DNA of 64,000 nucleotides from Pseudonocardia sp. HH130629-09 (GCF_001294645.1 NZ_CP011868.1:5952001-6016000), one strand, 5' to 3'; numbered from the stretch's first letter, positions 51,237-62,554 are shown. Notes: generated by a model not told the origin, from the sequence alone. Program-made: numbers and translations.

Positions 51237-51665
51237 TCAGGGCCCGAACGAGCCCTGCAGCTCCGCGCGCAGCTCCGGGGTGAGCAGCTGGCCGACCCGG
51301 TCGACCAGCAACGTCATCTCGTAGCCGACGAGGCCGATGTCGCAGCTCGGCGAGGCCAGCACGGCCAGGCAGGAGCCGTCGCTGATCGACATCAGCAGCA
51401 CGATCCCGCGGTCCATCTCGACGACGGTCTGCACGACGCCACCGGCGTCGAAGCAGCGCGCGGCGCCCTGGGTCAGGCTGACCAGACCGGATGCGACGGC
51501 GGCGAGCTGGTCGGCCCGGTCGCGCGGCAGCCGGTCGGACGCGGTCAGCAGCAGCCCGTCGGTCGACACCACGATGGCGTGCGCGACACCCGGGACGCGC
51601 TCCGCGAAGTTGGTGACCAGCCAGCCGAAACGGCTCTGGCTGGGCTGTGCCTGCGGTGCCCTCAC
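51237..51665 (-). CDS. cvnB: conservon roadblock/LC7 protein
   Basis: This 142-residue roadblock/LC7-fold protein (FGWLVTNFAERVPGVAHAIV, ASGLVSLTQGAARCFDAGG, CDIGLVGYEMTLLVDRVG) probably regulates the GTPase CvnD, as MglB does MglA. The GTG at 51665 overlaps the cvnA stop by 4 bp, so the genes are coupled. Confidence 0.92.
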   Translation of the reverse strand: MRAPQAQPSQSRFGWLVTNFAERVPGVAHAIVVSTDGLLLTASDRLPRDRADQLAAVASGLVSLTQGAARCFDAGGVVQTVVEMDRGIVLLMSISDGSCLAVLASPSCDIGLVGYEMTLLVDRVGQLLTPELRAELQGSFGP

Positions 51666-54600
51666 TGGTTCTCCTCGGGGTCGGACGAGTTCGGTCGGTC
51701 CGCGGCGGGCTCGGGGGTGCCGGTCGCGGTGGTGTCCTGCGGGGCCCGGGGGCCCTGCCTGTCGTGCTGGTCCTGCGGGTCGTGCTGGTCCTGCGGATCG
51801 GAGTCGCCGTCGACCGTCTCGGTCGTGCCGGTGAGTGCGTTGCGACGGACACCGGAAGCGCTCTCCCGGCCCTGACGCACGCCCTGCTGGTAGCTGGCGA
51901 GACGGCCACGGACGCTCTCGGCGTCCCTCGGCTCCGCCGGAGCGGGGCTGAGCACGGTCGATCCTGCCGCACTGCCCGGGAGCAGTCGCGCCCGCGGGCG
52001 TCGCTTGGGCAGTCCTGCGGTCGTCAGCTCGTCACCGACGGTCTCCGACTCGTCGCCGTCGGTGGCCTCGCGGGCCTGCCGCCAGACGTCGTCGGCGGGG
52101 GAGGCGAAGGCCGCCGGGGGCGCCGGGGTGTCGGCCGCGGCGGGAGCCGGGGCACCGGCCGGGGCGCCACCGTTCGGGCCGGCGGCGTCCTGCCAGCGGA
52201 CCGGCACCGACCGGTTCGAGCGGAACCAGGCCGAGGCGATGTCGTCGAAGATCGGGGTGGTCTGACCCATGTCGAACCCGGTCTGGGCCCGGGCCGACTC
52301 GACCGCCCCGGGGCGCCGGAGCTGACCCCGATCGCCCTCGACGGCCACCTTCGGCGCGAACAGCTCGTCCTGCGAGGAGCTGACGGAGGCCGCGGCGAGG
52401 CTCGCCGGACCGCCGGCCCGGCCACCCTCGCGCTTCGGCAGCGGTGCGGGCTCCTGCCGGCCCGCCGCCGGCTGGACCTGCTGACCCGGACGCGCCTGCG
52501 GCGCCTCCGGGAACTGCCGGCCGTCCGGGTGCTGCGCCTGCCGCTGGACCGGCTGAGCCTGCTGGGGTGCGGGCTGCTGCGGGCCGCGGGCCGGTGCCGG
52601 GGGCGGGCCCTGGCGGCCCGGACCGCGGGTGGGCAGCGCCGGCCCGGCGCCGCGGACCGGCATGACCGGGCGGCGCGACGGCGAGGGGCGGGACCCGTTG
52701 GTGCGGGCCGGGAGCGGTCCGCCCATCGGCGTGCGGCCGGACGTGCGGACCGTCGGGAATCCCGCGGTCTCGGGGTCGCTGCGCGTCGGGCCGGTGTCCC
52801 CGGTCCTGCCATCGCCGGCGCTGCCGTCCCCGGCCCCGGTGCTCCGGGCGGCGCCGTCCTCGGCTGCGGTGTCCGCGGGGCGGGCGCCGTCGGCACCGGT
52901 CCCGGGAGTGTCCGTCGAGCCGTCGGCACCGTCGGCACCGTCGGCGCCGGTGGCGTCGTCCTCGGCGAGGTCGGACCCGGTGTGGCCCGCCTCGACCTCG
53001 GCGACCCCGGAGGCGTCGGCGTGGTCGGTGTCGCCGGACGGGGCGCTCACCTCGGTGTCGGCCGTGCCTGCGGCGCCGGCCTTGTCGTGGGCGTCACCGT
53101 CGGTGCCGGGGGCGTCCGCGCGGTCGGCGGGGGCCGGGGGGAACGGCGCGATGCCGTTCGTGCGGGCCGCGACCGGGGTCTCCTGCGGGGTGGTCCCGTC
53201 GGTGGAGTCCTCGGCGGCGCCGTGGGTGTCACCACCGGCGTCCACACCGGTTGCGCCGTCGGTGTCCCGGTCGGCGGCCGTGCCGGTGGTCCGGTGGTCC
53301 GGGGTCCCGTCGGTGCCCGGGACGGCACGGACCTGACCGGCACTGTCCTGACCGGCCCCGTCCCGGTCGTCGGATCCGGCGTCGGTGCGCTCGTCGGCGG
53401 CCGGGGCCTGCCGGTGGTCCTCGGGACCGTCGCCGATCGCCCGGTCCAGGACGACGGTGTCGTCCATGTCGCGGTCACCGCGGGCCCGGGCCGCAGCGGC
53501 CGCCGCAGCGGCACCCGCCAGCCCGAGTGCGGCCGCCGCCGACGGACCAGCGGCGCGGCCGGAGCGGTCCGCCTCGGTGCCGGCGCGGTCGGTGCGGTCG
53601 GTGCCGTCGGCCGGGGCCTCGGTCGACTCGATGCCCTCGGTGCCGTCCTCGGTGTCGGCGAGGGCATCGGCGCCGGGGCCGGCGTCGCCGGACGGGGTGA
53701 AGACGTCGGCCGGGGTACGCGCGTCGCGCGCCCCGTCCTGCGACGGCGCGAAGGCCGACAGACCCTGCGGGGCGGACCCGTTCAGGGTCGGGGCCGGTCC
53801 GTCGGCGGTCTGCCCACCGGCCTCGCCGGGGGCCGCGTTCTTCGTCAGCGACGACCCCGGACGGCGCGTCGGCAGGCTCGAGCCCGAGCCGTTGCGCGGC
53901 GTCGTGGACGAGGACGTACCGGCCTCGAAGGTCGGGGTCATCGGGCCGTCGGAGCCCGCGACCATCGACGGCAGCGAACCACCGCGCCCGTTCCCGTTCA
54001 GCGCGGTCGGGGCGGCCGACGGGAGCCCGTCGGGTGCTCCGCCACCGGTCAGCGCCGGGGCGGGCACCTGCGGGGCGTGCTGGTCGCCACCCTGGGGCGG
54101 CACGCCGCCCCAGCCGTCCGGATCGCCGTCGCGGCGCTGCTCGGGCAGCTGCGCCGAGGGCACCAGCTGCGGCGGCACGGTCACCGAGGCGCTCAGCCCA
54201 CCGGAGCCGCCGCCGACGGCGGCCGAGGCGAGCCGGACGCCGACGCGGTGCCGGGCGGCCAGCCGGCCGACCACGAACAGGCCCATCCGCCGGGAGGCCG
54301 ACACGTCGACCTCGACCGGGCCGGACAGACGCTGGTTGGCGTCGACCAGCTCGGAGCCGGTCATGCCGACGCCGCGGTCGGAGATCTCGATCAGCAGCGA
54401 CTCGTCGGCGGTGCGGGTCGTCGTCATGACGACCTGCGAGTCCGGCGGCGAGAAGTTCGTCGCGTTGTCCAGCAGCTCGGCCAGCAGGTGCACGAGGTCG
54501 TTCGCGGCACGACCGGCGATCGTCGCGTTCGGCGGGGTCTGCACGACGACCCGCTGGTACTGCTCGACCTCCGACACCGCCGCCCGCAGGACGTCGACGA

Positions 54601-56089
54601 CCTGCACCGGCGCCACGTTCCGCTTCGCCAGGTCGGTGCCCGCGAGGACCAGCAGGTTCTCGCTGTTGCGGCGCATACGGGTCGCGAGGTGGTCCAGCTG
54701 GAACAGGTTCGACAGCTGGTCCGGGTCCTGCTCGTTGCTCTCCAGCTGCTCGATCAGCTGCAGCTGGCGCTCGACCAGCGCCTGCGAGCGGCGGGAGAGG
54801 TTGACGAACATCGAGTTGACGTTCTGCTGCAGCGCGGCCTGGTCGGCGGCGAGGCGGATGGCCTGACCGTGCACGGCGTCGAAGGCCCGCGCCACCTGAC
54901 CGATCTCGTCGCGGCTGTCCAGCGGCACCGGCTCGACGAGCGCGTTCGGTGCCTGACCGGAGCGCATGCCCTGCACCGCCGCGGGCAGCTTCTGCTCCGC
55001 GACCTCGAGCGCCGAGCTGCGCAGCAGGCGCAGCGAACGGACCATCTGCCGGCCCAGCAGCAGGATGATGCCCGCGGTCAGCAGGATCATGAGCATCAGC
55101 AGCACGGAGTTGAGGCCCGCGGTGTTGCCCGCCTGCTCGGCGGCCCTGGCCCGGCCGTCGACGAACGCCTGCTGGGCGGCCGCCGTGGACTGGTCGACCG
55201 CGGCGACCGACCGGTCGACGGCGGTGTTCCACGCACTCGGGTCCACCGGCGGTGCGACGCCCGGCGGGACCGACAGTGCCTGGTCGCGCAGGGCGTTGCG
55301 CTCGGCGTTCGCCTGGCCCGCGGCGAAGTTCCCGAAGGACTGGGCCTGCTCCGGCGTCAGCGACGACTGGAAGTCACCGGCCGCGGCCTGGAACGAGGCC
55401 TCGGCGCCCGTGGCCTGTGCGCGCTGCTGCTCTTCCAGCGTCCCCGCGGCGAGCGCGCCACCGATCACGGTGCGCTCGAGCTGCAGGGCCTCGCGGGCGC
55501 TCGCCCCGGCGGCGATCGCCGTGGTCAGACCCGCGGTGTCGGCGGTCTGCAGCCGTCCCACCAGGGCCCGGTCGAGTCCCAGCGTGCGCTGGACGACCGC
55601 GGTGTAGCGGCCGGTGAGGTCGGCGGCCGGGGTCGGGCCCTCGGCGACCTGCGACCGGATGACCGGCAGCTGGCCCAGCGTGGTGTCCGCCTGCCGGCGG
55701 GCCGTGGCCAGGTCGGGGGCCTGCTGCTCGGCGGTGTCGAGCCCCGCCGTCGTGGCCTGCAGCGCCTGGTCGGTCGTGGCCTGCGCCCGTTCGACGACGG
55801 CCCGGTCCCCGAGCCGGTTGCCCGCCACGAAGCGGACCGCGGCGTCGCGCTCGTTCTGCAGCGCGCCGGTCAGCGTCTCGATCTGGCGGTGCACGTCGAC
55901 CAGTCCGCTGCCGCGGCTGAGCTCCTCGGCCACGTTGGCCTGGTCGACGACGCGGATCGCGCCGATGGACAGGGCGAGGACCGTGGGGACCAGGCCGACG
56001 ACCGCCAGCTTGGCGACCAGGCTCCAGTTCCGCGGGTCGAGTCGCTCCGACCACGTGCTCGGGCGTTCCGTGCTGGTCACGGTGGTCAC
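51662..56089 (-). CDS. cvnA: conservon sensor histidine kinase-like protein with very long disordered tail
   Basis: This 1475-residue membrane protein has an N-terminal helix (WSLVAKLAVVGLVPTVLALS), a large extracellular nitrate/sulfonate-sensing (NIT-like) helical domain (about residues 45-325) and a second membrane helix (LNSVLLMLMILLTAGIILLL). A HAMP-like region and an ATPase domain follow, with HLLAELLDNATNFSPPDSQV and ISDRGVGMTGSELVDANQRL. About 850 residues of Ala/Pro/Gly/Asp/Thr-rich tail then run to the stop. No canonical phosphoacceptor His box is evident. It heads cvnABCD; the cytochrome P450 cvnE of some conservons is absent. Confidence 0.9.
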   Translation of the reverse strand: MTTVTSTERPSTWSERLDPRNWSLVAKLAVVGLVPTVLALSIGAIRVVDQANVAEELSRGSGLVDVHRQIETLTGALQNERDAAVRFVAGNRLGDRAVVERAQATTDQALQATTAGLDTAEQQAPDLATARRQADTTLGQLPVIRSQVAEGPTPAADLTGRYTAVVQRTLGLDRALVGRLQTADTAGLTTAIAAGASAREALQLERTVIGGALAAGTLEEQQRAQATGAEASFQAAAGDFQSSLTPEQAQSFGNFAAGQANAERNALRDQALSVPPGVAPPVDPSAWNTAVDRSVAAVDQSTAAAQQAFVDGRARAAEQAGNTAGLNSVLLMLMILLTAGIILLLGRQMVRSLRLLRSSALEVAEQKLPAAVQGMRSGQAPNALVEPVPLDSRDEIGQVARAFDAVHGQAIRLAADQAALQQNVNSMFVNLSRRSQALVERQLQLIEQLESNEQDPDQLSNLFQLDHLATRMRRNSENLLVLAGTDLAKRNVAPVQVVDVLRAAVSEVEQYQRVVVQTPPNATIAGRAANDLVHLLAELLDNATNFSPPDSQVVMTTTRTADESLLIEISDRGVGMTGSELVDANQRLSGPVEVDVSASRRMGLFVVGRLAARHRVGVRLASAAVGGGSGGLSASVTVPPQLVPSAQLPEQRRDGDPDGWGGVPPQGGDQHAPQVPAPALTGGGAPDGLPSAAPTALNGNGRGGSLPSMVAGSDGPMTPTFEAGTSSSTTPRNGSGSSLPTRRPGSSLTKNAAPGEAGGQTADGPAPTLNGSAPQGLSAFAPSQDGARDARTPADVFTPSGDAGPGADALADTEDGTEGIESTEAPADGTDRTDRAGTEADRSGRAAGPSAAAALGLAGAAAAAAAARARGDRDMDDTVVLDRAIGDGPEDHRQAPAADERTDAGSDDRDGAGQDSAGQVRAVPGTDGTPDHRTTGTAADRDTDGATGVDAGGDTHGAAEDSTDGTTPQETPVAARTNGIAPFPPAPADRADAPGTDGDAHDKAGAAGTADTEVSAPSGDTDHADASGVAEVEAGHTGSDLAEDDATGADGADGADGSTDTPGTGADGARPADTAAEDGAARSTGAGDGSAGDGRTGDTGPTRSDPETAGFPTVRTSGRTPMGGPLPARTNGSRPSPSRRPVMPVRGAGPALPTRGPGRQGPPPAPARGPQQPAPQQAQPVQRQAQHPDGRQFPEAPQARPGQQVQPAAGRQEPAPLPKREGGRAGGPASLAAASVSSSQDELFAPKVAVEGDRGQLRRPGAVESARAQTGFDMGQTTPIFDDIASAWFRSNRSVPVRWQDAAGPNGGAPAGAPAPAAADTPAPPAAFASPADDVWRQAREATDGDESETVGDELTTAGLPKRRPRARLLPGSAAGSTVLSPAPAEPRDAESVRGRLASYQQGVRQGRESASGVRRNALTGTTETVDGDSDPQDQHDPQDQHDRQGPRAPQDTTATGTPEPAADRPNSSDPEENQ

Positions 56090-56451
56090 GGCGAGATCTC
56101 CCTGTCGGTCTCCGGTCCGGGGACGGGCGGCGCGGCGGGCACGAGGTCGGGGAGCATCAGCTGGTCCGGTGCGCCTTTCGGGGTCACGACGGGACCGCTC
56201 GACCGCATCGCGACCGACACCGGGCGGCGGTTGCCGCGTCCCGGGGGAGTCGGACGGATAGGATCGTGTCGGGTCCCGTCTGTGCGTGACGGACGGCTGC
56301 CGAGTCTAGCCCCCGGAACCCTCGTCTCCCGAGTGGCGTATGGCCGGTTGCTCCGTCGTCACGTGACGTGACACACGCCGACCGTTCGTCTCCGCTCGGC
56401 GTCCGGCGGACCCGCCCCGCCCCGTTCTCCGGCCTCGAGAGGATTCGTTCC

Positions 56452-58113
56452 GTGACCGACGGCCCCCTGATCGTGCAGTCCGACAAGACGCTGTTGCTCG
56501 AGGTCGACCACCCCGACTCCGCGGCGGCCCGTGCGGCCATCGCACCCTTCGCCGAGCTGGAGCGGGCACCCGAGCACGTCCACACCTACCGCGTGACCCC
56601 GTTGGCCCTGTGGAACGCGCGTGCCGCCGGGCACGACGCCGAGCAGGTCGTCGACGCGCTGGTCCGCTGGGCCCGCTACCCGGTCCCCCAGCCGCTGCTG
56701 GTCGACGTCGTCGACACGATGGGGCGCTACGGGCGGCTGCAGCTGTCCAACCACCCCGCGCACGGCCTCGTCCTCACCGCGCTGGACCGCGCCGTGCTGG
56801 AGGAGATCCTCCGGCAGAAGAAGATCAGCCCGATGCTGGGCGCCCGGGTGGACGACGACACCGTCGTGGTCCACCCGTCCGAGCGGGGGCACCTGAAGCA
56901 GGCGCTGCTCAAGGTCGGCTGGCCCGCCGAGGACCTCGCGGGCTACGTCGACGGCGAGGCCCACCCGATCGCCCTGGAGCAGGACGGCTGGACGCTGCGC
57001 GACTACCAGCGCCACGCCGTCGACGGGTTCTGGGAGGGCGGCTCGGGCGTGGTCGTGCTGCCCTGCGGCGCGGGCAAGACCCTGGTCGGTGCGGCCGCGA
57101 TGGCCAAGGCCGGCGCGACCACCCTGATCCTGGTCACCAACACCGTGTCCGGGCGGCAGTGGAAGCGCGAGCTCGTCGCGCGGACGTCGCTCACCGAGGA
57201 GGAGATCGGCGAGTACTCGGGCGAGAAGAAGGAGATCCGCCCGGTCACCATCGCCACCTACCAGGTCGTCACCCGCAAGACCAAGGGCGAGTACAAGCAC
57301 CTGGAGCTGTTCGACTCCCGCGACTGGGGCCTGGTCGTCTACGACGAGGTGCACCTCCTGCCGGCCCCGGTCTTCCGGATGACGGCGGACCTGCAGTCCC
57401 GTCGCAGGCTCGGCCTCACCGCGACCCTGGTCCGCGAGGACGGCCGTGAGGGCGACGTGTTCTCCCTGATCGGCCCGAAGCGCTACGACGCCCCGTGGCG
57501 CGACATCGAGGCCCAGGGCTGGATCGCCCCCGCCGAGTGCATCGAGGTGCGGGTCACGCTGACCGACGCCGAGCGCATGTCGTACGCGACGGCCGACGCC
57601 GAGGAGCGCTACCGGACGGCGTCGACGGCGGACACCAAGCTCAACGTCGTGCAGGCGATCCTGGACCGGCACAAGGGCGAGCAGACGCTGGTCATCGGGG
57701 CCTACCTGGAGCAGCTCGACGCGCTGGGGGAGAAGCTCGGCGCCCCGGTCATCCAGGGCTCCACCCGCAACAGGGAGCGGGAGAAGCTGTTCGACGCCTT
57801 CCGCCGCGGCGAGATCATGACCCTGGTCGTCTCCAAGGTCGCGAACTTCTCCATCGACCTGCCGGAGGCGACGATCGCGGTGCAGGTCAGCGGCACCTTC
57901 GGATCCCGGCAGGAGGAGGCCCAGCGGCTCGGCCGGCTGCTGCGCCCGAAGAACGACGGTCGCCAGGCGCACTTCTACTCGGTGGTGTCCCGCGACACCG
58001 TGGACACCGACTACGCCGCGCACCGGCAGCGGTTCCTCGCCGAGCAGGGCTACGCCTACCGGATCGTCGACGCCGACGACCTCCTCGGGCCCGCCCTGCC
58101 CGACGCCGGCTGA
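56452..58113 (+). CDS. XPB/Ssl2-type DNA repair helicase
   Basis: This 553-residue superfamily-2 helicase has an N-terminal damage-recognition-like region, Walker A VLPCGAGKTLVG, DEVH box (VVYDEVHLLPAP), motif III LGLTATLVREDGREGD and motif VI RLGRLLRPKND. It is homologous to mycobacterial Ercc3/XPB (Rv0861c), which unwinds DNA in repair. The GTG at 56452 follows CGAGAGGATTCG. It is divergent from cvnA; its usual neighbour, the Rv0862c-like gene, lies on the other side of the cvn operon. Confidence 0.94.
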   Translation: MTDGPLIVQSDKTLLLEVDHPDSAAARAAIAPFAELERAPEHVHTYRVTPLALWNARAAGHDAEQVVDALVRWARYPVPQPLLVDVVDTMGRYGRLQLSNHPAHGLVLTALDRAVLEEILRQKKISPMLGARVDDDTVVVHPSERGHLKQALLKVGWPAEDLAGYVDGEAHPIALEQDGWTLRDYQRHAVDGFWEGGSGVVVLPCGAGKTLVGAAAMAKAGATTLILVTNTVSGRQWKRELVARTSLTEEEIGEYSGEKKEIRPVTIATYQVVTRKTKGEYKHLELFDSRDWGLVVYDEVHLLPAPVFRMTADLQSRRRLGLTATLVREDGREGDVFSLIGPKRYDAPWRDIEAQGWIAPAECIEVRVTLTDAERMSYATADAEERYRTASTADTKLNVVQAILDRHKGEQTLVIGAYLEQLDALGEKLGAPVIQGSTRNREREKLFDAFRRGEIMTLVVSKVANFSIDLPEATIAVQVSGTFGSRQEEAQRLGRLLRPKNDGRQAHFYSVVSRDTVDTDYAAHRQRFLAEQGYAYRIVDADDLLGPALPDAG

Positions 58114-58196
58114 GCACGCTCACCCGGACGCGCGACCTCCGCGTGTCGCTGACCGGGGGCACACTGAGTCGAGTCCACGACGCCGGAGGAGGGCGC

Positions 58197-58415
58197 ATGC
58201 CGACCGCCCTCTGGGTCCTCGTCGGGGTCGCGGCGTGGCTGGTCGTGTCGGTCGTCGTCGCGCTGGTGCTCGGGCGCGTGCTGCGCATGCGGGACCGGCA
58301 GGTGCCCGACCCGCCGCCCCGGCCGGGTCCGCCGTCCGCGGTGCCGCCGGTGCGGCGCCGTCCGGTCGAACCGCCGCCCTGCGGCCGTCCGCAGGGGCCC
58401 CGCCCGCCCGGCTGA
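58197..58415 (+). CDS. small single-span membrane protein
   Basis: This 72-residue protein has one N-terminal membrane helix (ALWVLVGVAAWLVVSVVVAL) and a Pro/Arg-rich cytoplasmic tail. GGAGGAGGGCGC directly precedes the ATG at 58197, giving good support for translation despite the small size. No family recognised. Confidence 0.6.
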   Translation: MPTALWVLVGVAAWLVVSVVVALVLGRVLRMRDRQVPDPPPRPGPPSAVPPVRRRPVEPPPCGRPQGPRPPG

Positions 58416-58534
58416 GCGCCGCCGTGACCCCGGGCCGGGCGGTGCCGGGCCCTGAGACGGGGCGGTGCCGGTTCCGGGTCGGTCTCCGGGCTCGTCCCGA
58501 GTCCCGGCGGGCGCCGGGGCGACAACGTGGAGCC

Positions 58535-59128
58535 ATGGAGAACAACACGAGCACGACCGGTACCGCGTCGACCGGGACCGACACCTCCGAGAGCACCGAG
58601 CGCAGCACCGGGATCATCGAGAACGGTGCCGAGAGCAGCACCGAGAGCACGGGGATCACCGGGGTCGACGAGCAGCCGACCGCCCGGATCGCCGCGGATC
58701 CCGACGCCGGAGGTACCGGACGCACCGAGGCCGTTCCGGTCACCGACCGGGTGCCGGTGGTGGAGGAGAGCGTGACCCCTGCCGCCACTCCCGCCGTCTC
58801 CGGCCCCGACGCGGTCGGACCCGGCCCGTTCGGGGACCTCGGGGCCGGTGCTCCCGGGCCGTCCGCGCACGCCGGCACGCCTGCCGGAGGCCCCTCCGGC
58901 GCCTGGCCCCGGCCCGCGACGCCCGGGATCGGCGACCGCGTCGCCGCGTTCCGGCTCCGGCGCAGCAGCACCGACCGGATGCTCGGCGGTGTCTGCGGTG
59001 GTCTCGCCGCCGACCTGGGTGTGGACCCCGCGCTGCTGCGCATCGCGGTCCTCGTCCTCACCCTGTTCACCGGCGGCGCGGCGGCGCTGGTGTACCTCGC
59101 CGTCTGGCTGATCGCGCCCGCCGCCTGA
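58535..59128 (+). CDS. PspC-domain membrane protein
   Basis: This 197-residue protein has ~140 residues of Thr/Ser/Glu-rich disordered N-terminus and a C-terminal PspC domain: RRSSTDRMLGGVCGGLAADL, VDPALLRIAVLVLTLFTGGA and AVWLIAPAA, with one membrane helix. PspC proteins take part in envelope-stress responses; a stress role is inferred only from the domain. The ATG at 58535 follows GTGGAGCC. Confidence 0.85.
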   Translation: MENNTSTTGTASTGTDTSESTERSTGIIENGAESSTESTGITGVDEQPTARIAADPDAGGTGRTEAVPVTDRVPVVEESVTPAATPAVSGPDAVGPGPFGDLGAGAPGPSAHAGTPAGGPSGAWPRPATPGIGDRVAAFRLRRSSTDRMLGGVCGGLAADLGVDPALLRIAVLVLTLFTGGAAALVYLAVWLIAPAA

Positions 59129-59143
59129 GCCCGTGCCGGGAGC

Positions 59144-59794
59144 TCAGTCCCTCCGCCGGCCCGCCCGGCCCGTCGTCACCCGGCCGTCGACACCCAGCCC
59201 GTCGACACCCGGCCCGACCAGTTGGCCAGCCGCTCGGTCGGTCCCGCCTCCCGGGCGGTGCTCCACGACCGGCCCGAACGGCACCGGACCGCCACGCGGC
59301 TCGGCGGGCAGGAACACGCGGGCGGTGGCGAGCGCCGTCGTCGCCAGGTCCGGGTCGGCCTCCGGGGCCTGCCCGGTCGCGACCGCCAGGTCCCAGCCGT
59401 GCACGAGCGTCTCGTTCAGGAACACGGTCAGCGCGGTCCGCGCCGCGACCTCGCCGAACGGCAGCCGCGCGACCCGATCGAGCAGCGCCTCGCCCTCGGG
59501 CGCGGCCCAGGCGGCCTTCAGTGCCGCCGCCTCGGCGACGTAGGCGGTCGCCGGGTCGTCGAGCACGTCCTCGCTGACCACCGGATGGGCCAGCGGGTCG
59601 GTCCCGGCGGCGATCGACGCCGGTCGGCGCAGCGTCGTGACCAGGTGTGCGAGCAGGGTGCGGACGTCGAAGCCGTCGCAGGGGGTGGGGTCGGCCATCC
59701 GGTCCGCGGGGACGGCCCTGGCGAGGTCGGCGACCCAGTCGAGGGCGGCCAGGTAGGCGGGACGGGGGTCGGTGGTGAGCGTCGGGTTCGTCAT
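59144..59794 (-). CDS. DinB/maleylpyruvate isomerase-like (TIGR03086-type) protein
   Basis: This 216-residue four-helix-bundle protein has DPTPCDGFDVRTLLAHLVTT (metal-ligand His) and FLNETLVHGWDLAVATGQAP (further ligands), as in mycothiol-dependent MDMPI/DinB relatives in actinobacteria. Many act as thiol-dependent isomerases or transferases with mycothiol; the substrate is unknown. The C-terminal 30 residues are low-complexity (GVDGLGVDGRVTTG). It is divergent from a WYL regulator that shares its promoter region. Confidence 0.78.
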   Translation of the reverse strand: MTNPTLTTDPRPAYLAALDWVADLARAVPADRMADPTPCDGFDVRTLLAHLVTTLRRPASIAAGTDPLAHPVVSEDVLDDPATAYVAEAAALKAAWAAPEGEALLDRVARLPFGEVAARTALTVFLNETLVHGWDLAVATGQAPEADPDLATTALATARVFLPAEPRGGPVPFGPVVEHRPGGGTDRAAGQLVGPGVDGLGVDGRVTTGRAGRRRD

Positions 59795-59818
59795 GGGCGT
59801 CAGCGTGCCCGCGATACC

Positions 59819-59833
59819 TGACATCTCCTGTCA
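59819..59833. promoter_or_regulatory. inverted repeat TGACA-N5-TGTCA, candidate operator
   Basis: The perfect 5-bp inverted repeat lies in the 63-bp space between the divergent MDMPI-like and WYL-regulator genes, where an autoregulating repressor would bind. Confidence 0.45.
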
Positions 59834-59857
59834 TGATTCCGTGGCACCCTCCGGGAC

Positions 59858-60823
59858 GTGCGCGCCGACCGGCTCCTGTCCCTCGTGCTCCTGCTGCGCC
59901 ACCGCGGCCGGGCGACCGCCGCCGTGCTCGCCCGCGAGCTGGAGGTCTCCGAGCGCACCGTGCTGCGCGACGTCGAGGCCCTGTCCGCCGCGGGCATCCC
60001 CGTCTACGCCGAACGCGGCATGCACGGCGGCTTCGCGCTGCTGCCGGGCTTCACCACCGACCTCACTGGCCTGACCCCGGCGGAGGCGGTCGCGCTGCTC
60101 GGCTCCGGCGCGACGTCGACGCCCGGCGCGCTCGGGTTGGGCACGGAGTTCGCCTCGGCCATGCGCAAGATCGTCGCCGCCCTGCCGGACGCGGCCCGGG
60201 AGCAGGCCATCGACGCCGCCGGACGGGTGCTCGTCCGGCGCGGTGGCTGGCTGCGCGACACCGACGACGGCGCGACCACCGACGTGCTCACCGCGGTCCG
60301 GCGCGCGGTGTTCGGCGGGGTCCGGCTCCGCATCCGCTACCGGGCCGGGACCCGGCCGGGGACGGAGCCCGGGCCCGCCGCCGAGCGGGTCGTCGACCCG
60401 GTCGGGCTCGTCCAGGCGGCGGGACGCTGGTACCTGCTGGCGCTGCGCGACGGGGAGGACCGCACCTACCGGGTGTCGCGGATCGAGGAGGCCGAGCCGC
60501 TGGCGGAGGCCGCACACCGGTCCGAGGGCGTCGACCTTGAGGAGCTGTGGCTGCGCCGTCGCGAGGACTTCCGGGCGCGGCGGCCCGGGCTCCGGGTCCG
60601 GCTCGCGCTGTCCGCCGACCGCCGGGAGGCGCTGTCCGCCGTCACCGTCGAGGAAGAGCGGACCCGGGACGCGACGACCGAGGTGGTCGCCGCGTTCGGG
60701 GACCTCGCCCACGCCGGACGGGCGCTGTGGCCGCTCCTGCCGGACGTGCGGGTGCTGGACCCGCCGGAGCTGGTGACGGCGTTGCGGGAGCGGGCCCGCG
60801 CGGCCGTCGCCGCCCTGGGGTGA
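59858..60823 (+). CDS. WYL-domain transcriptional regulator
   Basis: This 321-residue regulator has an N-terminal winged helix (LVLLLRHRGRATAAVLAREL, VSERTVLRDVEALSAAGIPV), a PYAERGMHGGF-like hinge (VYAERGMHGGFAL) and a WYL domain (RIRYRAG, AAGRWYLLALRDGEDRTYRV) that may bind a ligand or nucleic acid. It probably controls the divergent MDMPI-like gene. The GTG at 59858 was taken as start, with no strong ribosome site. Confidence 0.85.
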   Translation: MRADRLLSLVLLLRHRGRATAAVLARELEVSERTVLRDVEALSAAGIPVYAERGMHGGFALLPGFTTDLTGLTPAEAVALLGSGATSTPGALGLGTEFASAMRKIVAALPDAAREQAIDAAGRVLVRRGGWLRDTDDGATTDVLTAVRRAVFGGVRLRIRYRAGTRPGTEPGPAAERVVDPVGLVQAAGRWYLLALRDGEDRTYRVSRIEEAEPLAEAAHRSEGVDLEELWLRRREDFRARRPGLRVRLALSADRREALSAVTVEEERTRDATTEVVAAFGDLAHAGRALWPLLPDVRVLDPPELVTALRERARAAVAALG

Positions 60824-60854
60824 CCGCGACCCCCGACGGCGCCCCCCGGACGCG

Positions 60855-60892
60855 CCGCGGGGCGGCACCGGCGAACCGGTACCGCCCCGCGG
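60855..60892. terminator. 17-bp hairpin between WYL regulator and groEL
   Basis: Arms 60855-60871 and 60876-60892 pair with one mismatch around a 4-nt loop, between convergent genes. Confidence 0.75.
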
Positions 60893-60925
60893 GGTGGTGC
60901 TGTGTGCCTGGTGAGGCAGGACCGA

Positions 60926-62554
<1,629 letters not shown>

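Noticed and set aside
51647..56371. 1574-codon open frame on the + strand
   Set aside because: It is antisense to cvnA, rich in Arg/Gly/Val with no family motif, and explained by high GC at third positions.
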